From Pyrocephalus nanus (taxonomy: Eukaryota > Chordata > Aves > Passeriformes > Tyrannidae): a stretch of 64,000 nt of DNA. Below, one piece after another: positions 51,450 through 62,330 of this stretch. Under the pieces are notes generated by a model. That model was not told the origin of the DNA, did not search any database, and saw only the letters and a list, made by a program, of their open reading frames with translations. The DNA lies in NCBI GenBank assembly GCA_038380795.1, contig CM076268.1, forward strand, positions 28,529,501 through 28,593,500. Reading direction: 5' to 3'. Each line of letters opens with the position of its first letter. The stretch's first letter is position 1. The translations under genes and the position numbers were made by a program.

Positions 51450-53287
51450 ATACTGCTGAACGCTCATATTTATGGTGTATAAATGCTTTTTCAAGATCCT
51501 TTTCTGTACATTTTCATGTACACTCTACCACAAGAAATTCTATAACCCCTTTGAATGTCTTATTTAGTCATTAAAAAAAAAAACCACAGTTGGAAATCCA
51601 ACTTTTGTCTTCTATTGCCTTTCAATTATAGCATACAGCCTCAGTTTACGTACAGATGATCCCCTTGTAATCTCTGATAGTTTTACATAAATATTAGAGA
51701 ATGCTGACCTTGAAGTGGTGAGTGCTGTATTTACAAATGGAAAAAAGACTGTTTATAAAAGATTTGAGAAGATCTTTTTTTGTGAAGTGTTAGTCTAAAG
51801 AAAAAAGAAAGAAGAAATTACTCCAGCAATACTACATAAAGATGCAAATACTTGAACATGTTCTTTCAAGGAATAAATTAATTTGGAAGATTAAAAAAAC
51901 ATAACTGGAACAAAATATGTAAAAATACAAAACATTTCAGGCGAAAGGGAGGTATTCTATAATGAAGAGCCAATTGAAAGTCTTTTGCCAGTTTTGTTGT
52001 TTATATTTTAATTAAGTTGCTCCCTAATAGAATATACTTTTTGAAAGAACACTTTAAGATGTAAATAATCATATCTCAAAACTTTTAGCTGAGTAATTAT
52101 GCACATTTTAATTTTAGCTCTGGGGAAGTTTTAGGACTGCTCTTTGGCTAATACTTTCCTTGCTAATTGCTGACTGGAAATGTTATTGTGTCAACCAAAA
52201 TACAATAGAAAAAGTAAAGGAAACAAGAAATTCTAGCTCTTCAGAAAAATGTTTTTTTTTAGTTGAGGTGAGCTTGCATCAATTCTGTGTAAGATGTGGG
52301 AATTACTTTTGTGTGGGTGGGAAGATACTGGAAAGAATGAATAGGAGAGCTATAGTTTTGTATGACTTGAGCAGAGCAATGAACTCAAGGAGCACTTTTG
52401 CTGCAGAGGTGCAGAGTGTATTTCACTTCACTGCTATCATTTTTATTGTTCTGCTATTAGCAAATAATCAGGAGGCTCTAAGCAGTTCTCTGCACAGTGT
52501 GGGACCAAACTTTGAAATTACTGCCCAGTGCTTGTTATGTTATACTCATAGTATGTTTGCATTTTGTAATTCATTGAAGTATTTCAAGTACTGTTTATCA
52601 AGTATTTGTGACATGATTTGTTCAAGGCCCTTCTCTTCATTGGAATGATAGATTTTGGTAGGATTTTAGTAAAATTTAAGCCATCTAGCTTGTATTGCCC
52701 ACTCTATGGAAAGCATAATTTAGAAAAGCTGAGGGTAAAAATGTGTTTGCCTCATTGCCCATGTCTGCATTCTTTTCTCTCGTAATTTCATCTCTGAGCT
52801 TGCTCCCCCAGTCTGACACCTTGCTGCAGGACCTAATTTATCTGTCTATAACTGCTAGCTTTGAAGGCTGCACTGATCAATTCTATAATATCAGAGAATG
52901 TTCTTAGCACCTCTGGCAGACTATTTTGCTTTAGGAAAGTATCAGAACATCAGCCCAGGGAAAACAGGTAACCCACCTTATAGCAGAATTCGAACATATT
53001 TGCATTTGTGAATGGATCAAAGGCTTTTTTTGTTGTGGCAGCAAGTAATGTTCTTCACTGGCTCTGTTAAAGTTAATGCCATAGATGGAAGAGAGAAGAG
53101 GTGGAGCAAATGTGTAAGTACTCATGTGCAGGTCTAGCTTGGGGGGATTTGCCTGGTGCAGGACTGGCCTGGGGTTGGAGCCCTTCATGGGCAGCACAGT
53201 GAAGGGACAGTGCCTGACTGGCCCATAGTGCATAAGAGGGATTAAAGGGTGGAAGGGGGTGCACAGAGCCCTTGGTGGTAGAATAGA
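51450..53287. other. Non-coding stretch of the downstream intron
   Basis: Mostly AT-rich unique sequence. It contains the longest open frame of the window (162 codons, + strand, 52160-52648), which has no recognisable domain and biased residues suggestive of chance. The last 200 bases before the CR1 (53.1-53.29 kb) become G-rich and are not part of that element as far as I can see. Confidence 0.5.
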
Positions 53288-53912
53288 AGTGACCACAGAA
53301 CCATGAGTTGGAAGGGATACACAAGGATCATCAAAGTCCAGCTCCTGGCCCTTCACAGGACAGCCCCAATAATCACACCATGTGCCTGAGAGTGTTGTCC
53401 AAAAGCTTCTTGAATTGTGTCAGGTCTAGTGCTTGAACCACTTCCCTGAGGAACATGTCCCACTGCCCAACCACCCTCTGAGCCAAGAACTTTTTCCTGA
53501 TATCCAACATAGAACTACCCTGACACAACTTCATGCAGTTCCCTTAGGTCCTGTCACTGGTCACCAGAGAGAAGAAATCAGTGGCCTGCCTGTCTGCTTC
53601 CCATCCAGAGGAAGATGTAGACTGCAGTGATGTCTCCCCTGAGTTTCCTGCAGGTTGAACAGATCAAGTGCCCTCAGCTGCTCCTCATATGACTTCCTCT
53701 CTAGGCCCTTCACCATCTTTGTAGCCCTCCTTTGGATTCTCTCTAATAGTTTTATATCTTTTTTATATTGTGGTGCCCAAAACTGCACCCAGTACTGGAG
53801 GTGAGGCCCCACCAGTTCAGAGCAGAGTGGGACAATCACCAGCTTGGCTGGCTGGCTGTGCTGTGCCTTATGCACTCCGAGACAGGGTTGGACCTCCTGG
53901 CTGCCAGGGCAG
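53288..53912 (-). mobile_element. CR1 LINE, 5'-truncated, with ORF2 C-terminus and 3' UTR
   Basis: On the minus strand, from about 53912 down, an open frame reads [19 protein letters not shown] and continues with [17 protein letters not shown]. This is the hallmark C-terminal end of CR1 ORF2 downstream of the reverse transcriptase (family form: PHLEYCVQFWAPQ.KKDI.LLERVQRRATKMIKGLE). The rest of the element follows in order to the 3' end: the words corresponding to complements of gtcctgtcactggtcacca (53546-53568) and acaatcacaccatgtgcctg. It ends at about 53288 in a ccatgagttggaagg junction (complement of the CR1 tail). The coding frame breaks after about QETQG. The 5' part of the element is missing, as is typical of CR1. 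Low divergence from the pattern I know suggests a fairly young, lineage-restricted insertion. Confidence 0.92.
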
Positions 53913-54560
53913 TGAGATCGCCAAGGTTTGGGAGGGAAGGGGTGGCACAAGAAAGATGTGCATACATGTAGAAACCCCTTGAAGGGGGGGAGTTAGGCAT
54001 CACTGATTGAGGAGGGAGAACTTCAAGCTCACATGGGATCTTGTAGAATTGAGAGGAAGGGGCACAGCAGGTCCTGCTGAGGGATATTTAAAGAAAACTT
54101 GGTTTTCAGGGAAGGTTGACTGATAGTGCTGGCAAGTGAAGGGTCAGTGCAGGACTTGTGATTAGAGGGAGAATGAGAATTAGAAGTCACACACAGTCTG
54201 AACATTGTCTCTGTAGGATGTTGGAGGGGGATTGCTGTTAGGGAAGGGGCAGGCTGATGGTGCAGGAGCTATGATGTATAATAGCTCTGGTCTGTGGTGC
54301 AGAGTGTGGCTTCCTGTTTCTTTGTTGTGTTTCCCCTGTTGTCTCGCTTCATGCCTCCCTTCATATTCTCTGGTTATTGCTCTGTCCTGCAGGGTTCACC
54401 TTGTGCATTTGGCTGCTGGTGGCTTGCTTAACTCTGTCTCTAGAAGACCCCTTGTTCTTGTGCCTCTTTGTAACTGTGTACACCTGTCACAGGGCAGCAG
54501 AGCAGAGACTGGCCCGGAAGGTCAGTGTTAAATGATCTCTCCAATAAAGCTGTAGGTGGG
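53913..54560. other. GC-richer non-coding segment with a candidate poly(A) site
   Basis: Unique sequence beyond the CR1. At 54543-54548 an AATAAA is followed about 25 nt later by a gtgtttttttt run, the arrangement of a + strand polyadenylation site. A 99-codon open frame (54232-54531) ends just before it, but it lacks recognisable domains. No splice acceptor or promoter could be tied to it with confidence. Confidence 0.4.
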
Positions 54561-57500
54561 TGAGGTAGCTGTGTTTTTTTTCATCTCTGTTTGGCCTCAA
54601 ACACTTGCTATCTAATTACTGAGCACCTTGTGCAGTGAACCATGCTACTGGCCTTTTCAGTGAGCTTGTAATTCAGTCGCCGTATCATACTGACCCTCCT
54701 TTTTATCATCTTTCTGATGTATTTATAAACTTGCTACCTGTGCCTGAGACAGCAAAAGTTGTTTTATAATCTGAACTTCAAAGACAATGAGAAAATTCAA
54801 TTCTCAATGATTTTCTTGTGTTCCCTGCAAAAGTAAAGCTCATCTACAATTCTGCTTTGTTCTGCTGCATCACAATAGTGTTGGATAGGAACTGAGAGGA
54901 GGACGAAACCTGCTTAATAATCTCCTGATTTAAAGCAGAGCTAAACTTTAAAATTTGCTATTTATGCGAAGATATGAGAAAATCTATTATGCAGGGAAGT
55001 GGTGTAGCAAAGCAGCACCTGTCAGCATTTATCTTGCAGGTGTACGTGCCAGCTTTTTGTGTCATGCACCGTGCAATGTGAGATCCACGAGCTCAGCAGT
55101 GTAGGTGCTAAACCCAGAAGCACCAGATAAAATGCTTGGTTTCAGAACACTACTTTTAGTCAGGGTGTTGCCTAAATATGTGACATCACCTCCTTGTGGG
55201 TGCTAACTATGTAAGTGATTTTCCCCTGCATATTAAGCCTTGGGATTGTTCATTCCCAATTCCCCTTCTCTGGCTCTTTGCCTATCACTGATGAACTTCA
55301 TGGGCAACTGAAAAGTTCTGTCTATTTAGAACATGTAATTAAATGGAATTATTAAGCACAAATAATATAGAGCTTAAAAATCCTTCTGTTTTACTCAGCC
55401 CAGCAGTCAAAGACTTGGAGCTTGTCTCAATGAAGAACATCAGGAGTGCACTCAAACTACACTTAAGGTGTTCTGGTCAGCTCTTACTACTGACCTTCAG
55501 CTTCTAATGGGAGCAATGCTCAAAATGGGCATTGCCAATTTTTTTTCATCATTACCAATCTTTTTTCTTCATTACCCTGCTCCCCTACAAAGCCATTGAA
55601 AAGTTACTTCTTATTTACTTCTTTTTATGTGTTTGCTCTGTTAGATGGTAAAGTGCGTTTTTGTGCTCTAGAGACTAGAGTGGTATGTATTATAAAAAAC
55701 ACCCAGTACTGTCAGCTTTTCACTCACAATATTGGTTTTTAGTTGCACAGAAAAAAGGCAGATTAAAAAAAAAAAAAAACAAACTTGGAAGTTTTCTGCT
55801 GAATTTTGGAACATGATATAGGTATTCCCATGTTTCAGAAGATCTCACAAAATAGGCACTCTTGGAGTGAGGGGAAGGGAGGAAATCTCTAAAACTAGAA
55901 GACTGTTTCTATTCCTAGATATTTTGTAAAATGGTACTCTTGGAAATGTATTAACAAATGTATAGAAAATAGCTGTGATTCCAAAATGTTCCTGATTCAT
56001 TACTTTATGATTCCTGTTTTCTAACAGTGGTTTCTCCCATCATTTGTATTTCCTTCTCCAGTCATATTGTTGGCCGGTGTTTAAATTGATTTTACTCTTC
56101 TTCCTGGAGCTCTAATAACAAAAAAGTATTCAGCAGTGCAAGTTTGGGTACTTCATTATTTTGTCTCTAGTAGTTGATCAGGAAGTATGGGTTTGCTTTT
56201 TCAAAAGAAAAAAGAAGAAAAAATGTTTAAGTGTATGTACTCAAGCATGAAATGTGTAACAATATTATACTAATGGCATCTGCTGTGGGTTGGACCATAC
56301 AGGAGAAGAATGAGAGAGAGCTGCTCACAATGCCACATCAGATGGTGCTTTCCACCCTTTTATCACAGCATCCAGCCTTTCTCTTATAGGCACCTGCTAC
56401 TGCCACCCACACAGTGTTTTCCCTTTTGGAGGACAGGCACTGCTGCCTGTTTTGACCTAGAAGACACATGATGCCAACGTGTTTCTAGGTCAAGTGTCAG
56501 GAGCTGCATGCACTTATTGCTCCCAAGCGAAGTCTTGGTCTTCCTTGGTTGTCTTAAGTGTTTCTACATGGCACCTTTCTCTGTGTAAAGGCATCCTCTA
56601 AAGATGCTGCTGAGCAGTGATTCTTCTCCCTTCCTGGTTTTAATGTCATCTCATTCTTCTCCTGTAGATCTCAGAGCTTTCTCTGATATGTTTTCAGACC
56701 CTTGGGAAACTGTGTGTGCTTCAGACCACGCTGCAGCCCCCACTGTTTGTCATGGGCTGGTGGGAATCTGTCATAGGATGCAAGGAAAGGGTTTGTTGCC
56801 TTTACCTGTGAGCCTTGTAAGCATGGGGGTTTTTTGTAGCTTACAACAATAATTCAAGAATGCCTCTTTGACAAAGGGTCAGAATATGTCCCAGTGTCAG
56901 TAAGGCCTAAGAGCACAAGTTATTTTGACTTTTCCATGAGCAGAAAGCTGTGCTAATAGTATCTATTTGCGTGATTTCTGGACATAGAAGCAGAAGCCAA
57001 GGTTATACCAACTTTCTCAGTGCATTTCCAGCTGCTGGTGGCTTTGAAGGGTTGGCATGACTGGCAAGGAGAGCTGCAGACTGCACAAGGGGCAGAGTTT
57101 AGGTTGGGTAGTTGCTGTAGTAGCCACTACCTGTACTGGGGTTTGCAAGCTGGCAGAAAGGGACTTGGAAGGAAACTGAATTGCATTATATGAAGCAATA
57201 TGTAGGTGTTCATGACCCTCTCTGGCTTTGAATTTTTCATATTTTTTGTTCTTGTACCTCCTTTGACAGGTGATGGTTTGTGGTTTTTTTTATGGCATAA
57301 TTGAAGAATTTTCTGTCTCAAGTTTTGCCATATTCCTGTGGAATATATTGATCCCAAAAAAACATCTGGAGGCAGCTGCTTGGTAGTCAGGTGCTCTTGT
57401 AGCAATAGCCAAAGAGCAGAGGGAATAGTGAAGTGTGGGTGCTGGTTCACATGCAGACGGGATAGGGTTGTGTTAGAGCACACCAGAGGCTTGGAAGGAT

Positions 57501-58123
57501 GAGGTGCTCACCAGTTGGTGGCAGAAAAAGGAAGGAATAATCTGATAACAGGTAAGATGCTGATCTCTGGTTTGTGAGCATCCATAACAATCACACCTGA
57601 TGGTTCCACTGTTTCTGGTCTGAGATGCTGTAGCAAAAGAAATGAAGAGTTTTAGCCTTATGGTGAAAACTGAGTGATGCAGGACGTGACCTGCTGTCCC
57701 TACAGTAATTTTGCTGACAGATTTGTATCAAACCTTTTCTTTGTAAAATATTCCTTAAAATATAACGAAAATAAATAGAATGCCCTGGAGGCATAAAATA
57801 GTTTTTTATTTCCAAGGTTTATACTATGAATCACTCCCTTGATTTGCATCCTAATAATCTGATTTATACCCCTTTTTTGTTTACTTCTGTTTATATATAA
57901 TCTGTTGTCTGATCCTGGTTATCTTCTTTTAGGGCTAAGAGAGGATAATAAAGTTGTGATGCAAAACAACACAAATGCTTAATTTTTCAAAGTCACCATT
58001 TTTCATGCATTGCAGTGGATATAATAGATTAAACTAATGCAATAAATTATGAGAGCCCAAATGGTTGTAATTCTTTACTTTTCATTTAATCATAAAAATT
58101 ACGGTATTCTTAGTTTATTTAAT

Positions 58124-58145
58124 ATTTTCCATTAAAATGGAAAAT
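58124..58145. repeat. 10-bp inverted repeat with 2-nt spacer
   Basis: attttccatt (58124-58133) and its exact complement aatggaaaat (58136-58145) flank aa. The centre, ccattaaaatgg, resembles an expanded CArG/MADS-type A/T core but is two bases longer than the SRF consensus. Confidence 0.65.
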
Positions 58146-59660
58146 GGAGATTTTCCCTATGAAGCGGTACTAGACTCTTTAAAAAGGAACCACTAATAAT
58201 ATTCTTTAGGTGAGCAATTAATAATATTCATGCTGTAAGACTTTTAAAATCAGTTATTCCTCACATTTCTTCTGGGTGATGTGTGGCTAAATATATTAAG
58301 CTTATGTAATTATTATGAAATGCCACTAATTGGAGCTGAATGAATGAAAAAAAAAGGTTATTTTTTTTTCTAGTAATATGTAAAAGATGAAAATTTAGAA
58401 CATATTTTGTGTAAGGACATTAAAAAATATATCTATTAAACAAAACATATCCTTCAGTCCTAACTATGATTTTCAAACTAGATTTTAAGCAAATTGTTTT
58501 CAGTTTGGCTTCATGCAATTCTGAAGTCATCACAAATGAGGCAAAAGATCATCAGCCTGCTGACCAAGGTTGGGGGACAATGCTGATCCAAGTGGACATG
58601 TTGGTATAGCATATCAAGTTATTCTATGTAAAGAAGAATGTTCTATGTATCTATTCTATGGATATATCTCTGTATCCACCTGAAATATTTCTCTTTCTTA
58701 TTTTTATGATTTAATTAAAAAAAATAGTATTCTCCCTCTTAAAATATAGCAAGTTTTTATGTTCTGCCTGAAAAAGTAATAGGGGTCTGAAAAAATAATT
58801 TTCCTCACCACCCTGTTAGAATCTTCATGTGAGTAAAACAGCCAGGAAATCAAAAAGAGAGGCTCACATCTCCATTCACAGAAACCTTTCCTTGCAGTAC
58901 AGCATGAAATCTGGCTTGAAAATTTTAGGTTTGGTCTAACTTGCACCAAACACTAAGCACAAATTGTCTGTATTGTATCAGACCTGGTACAAGGTGCACC
59001 AATTTGCACTTGGCAAATTACAAAGTCCTGACTTTGACTTCAGAAAGAAGAATCAAATTAATCTTTCTAATCCAAGTAAACGTTTCCCATGCATTCTCAA
59101 AAATTTGTTGGAAATGCTGAGTCCCCTCCTGGGAATTGCATGCCCAGTTTTGCACATACCAAATACTTTCTGAGTGCCACCTTTCTACCCTTAAAGTTTC
59201 TCCTTTTTTTTCAAACTGGACAAGCTGATCAACTAAATCTTTGGCACAACAGTGAAAGTAGGTTATAATGGCCTTCATGCAACTTATGGTACAGAAATCT
59301 CCGGCTTCTGGTACAATATAATTGTCAGGGTGTGGGTTGTTTAGTGCTTCTGTGTTTTCAGGTTTGGGGCTTTTTTTTTTAAGATAAAAGAGTTGAGAAG
59401 AAAGGATTGTAGGAGGATGTAAAGAGGAGCTGCACTGTGTAGGCAGTAAGAGTGGTTGTTAATGAGAAAACTGGACACAAGAGGAATCCATGGACTTGTT
59501 CAGGGTCCTGATTGAGCCTTTAAGAACCATTTTTTCTTGACAGTCGCTTTGGTTCCATGCAGCCAGAAGGCTCTTTCTTGCTCTTAAAATCAGAGCTATG
59601 GGAACAAACCCTTTTAGTGTCTTCCTTAATGACTGGTTGCAGAAAAACCTCCTTTGAATT

Positions 59661-59699
59661 AAAGAAAAAGAAAAAAAAAAAAAAAAAAAGAAGGAAAAA
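59661..59699. repeat. A-rich tract
   Basis: aaagaaaaag, then 19 A, then aaggaaaaaa. A poly-Lys translation here is an artefact. Confidence 0.85.
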
Positions 59700-60434
59700 A
59701 TCAGTCTTGGGAAGAATCTTTAGGGACCTGAGTTATTGTTTATGTTTGAGATGGGGCAGGCCCTGAGTCACCTGCTCTCCACAGTGTCAAGGCAGCTGTC
59801 ATGCTTTTCAAGCCACATTGTTTGTTTTTTTTTTTCACTTTACTACTTCTAATGTACATATTTGCAAGTACTGCTGACCAGGTGACATCAAGGTGGAAAT
59901 AAATGCCTTTTTATCTTTCTGTAGAGGAAGGAAATTGGTTTTATAGGAGATTTTTTGATAAAGTTAAGTGTATAGACATGGGAGTTGATTTTTAATAAAA
60001 TATAATGGAGTAAAGTCCTTGGAGTAGGATATTCCTACTATAGCCTAGCTCTCCTAGACTTAAACAATTTACCTCTGAGAGACTTCATTCAACTGATACC
60101 AAACCAACTGGTGCACCTCCCTTTGCTCCTTGTGGCTGAATCCCTTGAGGATGGAGAAACATCCTCCCTCGACAGGTCCAGCAGAAAGCCCGAGTGATGA
60201 ATTGTCAGTTGTCTTAAATTGTTTTCCACTCTGAGAAAAAGCTGTGCTTTATCATTGTGGAATAATACTGAGAGGGAAGTAAAAAGGGAAGGAGGAGAGG
60301 GAAAAGTGAGAGCAGATATTTTGTATTGGTGTCATCACTGGAACTATAAAATTACTCATGGTATTGAGGGTTCTTTCATTTACGCTACCTTTACAAACAC
60401 TAAATTCATTTTAAGTGGTGTGAGTGTTCCCTCA

Positions 60435-60464
60435 CTGAGCCTTTATATGCTGAGCCTTTATATG
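60435..60464 (+). repeat. Perfect 15-bp tandem duplication
   Basis: ctgagcctttatatg is repeated exactly at 60435-60449 and 60450-60464. Confidence 0.9.
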
Positions 60465-60674
60465 CTCTGTCCAGAGCATATTTTTATGGTTCTTATAAGT
60501 CCTTAATAAAAAAGCTTCTGCAAGAAATGTCAGAGACCTAACTAAAACATCATGAATAAAGTTGTGTAGGAAAGTGTGCTGAACAGAAAGCCAATGCTAT
60601 GAAGCTTGTGTTGTGTGGAGTAATTCCCCCAATATTCCTGCAGTAATAATACAATTAAAAATCAGTGCCTCATT

Positions 60675-60692
60675 AAAAAAAAAAAAAAAAAA
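60675..60692. repeat. (A)18 homopolymer
   Basis: Uninterrupted A run. No retrocopy body was recognised upstream. Confidence 0.85.
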
Positions 60693-62168
60693 GGTGGATA
60701 TGTGGTCTGCTGGACAGCTGGAAGACAAAGGTGCACTTGTGCTAATTAAATTCCGCTCAGCACCCATAACACACATTGTTCATAAGCTTTAGCAACAGCC
60801 ATGTCCTGCTTAGGATTCAGTTCACATTCCTCTGCCACATTCTGCAGCCATCGCATCATCTGCAGAGGCAGGAGTGACTGCAAAATAGTACCAGAATGGA
60901 GAAGCCCAATGACTGACCTGGGAGACAACAGCTGTTTGCTGAAATGATAAAAAGAAAAAAGTGCTCACAGCTCCCCAGACATCTCCCCAAGAAACATATA
61001 AATTTGGCAAGTTTCTGTCTCCTCCTGCGGAAAATTATCATTGCAAATCAAGAAGAGAGAAAAGTGTGGGGAGACTGCGTGCTACATCATTTATATTTCT
61101 GTTCTTGCACTCTTTGGAATGAAGGATAAGTCAATGCGCTCCAAATGTTCCAAAAGAGTAACAAGCAATGATTTTCTATACAGGCATGGCATAAAAAGGG
61201 ATGTTTTTCAGATTCATTCACATAGTTGCTAACTCTTTTTCATGGGTAACATGGGAAGGCTACTGTTGCATTTATTAATCCTGTGTCTGATTTGCTGAGT
61301 TCCACTTTATTGATTTTATTTTGATTGGAGTAAGACCGATTGCTACGTTGGAAAACAAAGTTGTCCTTGAATAACACTTTTTAAGTATTACATTCCCCTA
61401 AACATTCATTAAAGCTCATGCTTTAATTAAACTTAAGTATTACCAGTAAATATTGGAGGTGCTAAAATAGAAACAGCAGTAACTGGACAAACCTGAAGGC
61501 CTTTTTTCACCCCTGCCTCACTAGAAAATGTCTGAATTGTTGAGGAAGAAAGCAAAAGGAGCCAGTGAGGGTTTTGAGGATTTTTTTGAGATCAATTACG
61601 TTAAAATGTGACTTTTTTCCCCTATGAGTTTCTTCTTGATGGTTCATAAAACACTTTTTACTACCTAGACAGAAAATCTCTTTTATGTGTGTATCTTTTG
61701 ATTTTGTGTTCTTTTAATGACTCTGTGAAAGCTAATGAGCATTTGGGCAAAAAAGGAAGCCAGGCTGATAGGCTGTAGTTCTAGGTTCATAAGGTCTTGG
61801 CTCTCTTTTAATTAGTTACCCGTTGTATGATATTGGAGAAATAATCTTTTTTTTTTTTTCTTGTATTTCCTCTCCTGCCTGTTTAGCTGCAGCCTTCCTT
61901 TCTTTTTGATGAGAACCTTGCCAAGTGTGATTAAGTTTATTTATCCCTGTTTTCTTCCTAGCTGTTTTTACAAGCCATTGCATTTGTTTTGCATAATACA
62001 TTGTGTTAACTTCTCTAACAGTTTTGCCATGTCCCACATACCTCTGTCAGTCACCGCAGTGCCACTTCTCACTCATCAGTGAAGATCCACTTCTCCTGGC
62101 TCTGCCACACTGCTGTCAACCAGTATTCTGCTCATGTGCAGAAAGAGCTAAAAATACTGTTTCTTTTC

Positions 62169-62183
62169 TTTTTTTTTTTTTTT
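62169..62183. repeat. (T)15 homopolymer
   Basis: T run within a T-rich 28-base stretch. No adjacent element was recognised. Confidence 0.8.
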
Positions 62184-62239
62184 ATGTGTGTATGTAGGAC
62201 TTTTTAATCTGTAGATCTAGAGCTGTTTAACAGTTCCCA

Positions 62240-62330
62240 TCTCTGTTTCCCAGTGTTGTTGCAGTGGTGCAGAGAACACAGGCTGATTTCCCAGGGTCAC
62301 ACAACCAAACTAACAGCAGAATAAAATGCT
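62240..62330 (+). mobile_element. Possible MIR-type SINE fragment
   Basis: tggtgcagagaacacaggct is followed by gatttcccagggtcacacaa and then by ccaaactaacagcagaat. This resembles the MIR core order ggcacagagag...gacttgcccaaggtcacacag...gtggcagagc. Only about 90 bases are alignable and divergence is high. Confidence 0.33.

Larger units (their letters stand above)
54560..62235. other. Non-coding stretch of the downstream intron
   Basis: Unique sequence with A runs (55.77, 59.67, 60.68 kb), a short tandem duplication (60.44 kb) and an AT-rich stretch at 57.95-58.35 kb that is treated as a possible regulatory element in the findings. No exon or recognisable transposon was seen. Confidence 0.5.

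Noticed and set aside
52160..52648. Longest open frame of the window (162 codons, + strand)
   Set aside because: No domain, no splice or promoter context, and length is within what chance gives on six frames of 64 kb. Composition is not protein-like (scattered Cys, Phe and Ser).
53073..53356. 83 and 141 codon minus-strand frames upstream of the CR1 3' junction
   Set aside because: They run across the CR1 edge into unique G-rich DNA and share nothing with CR1 proteins.
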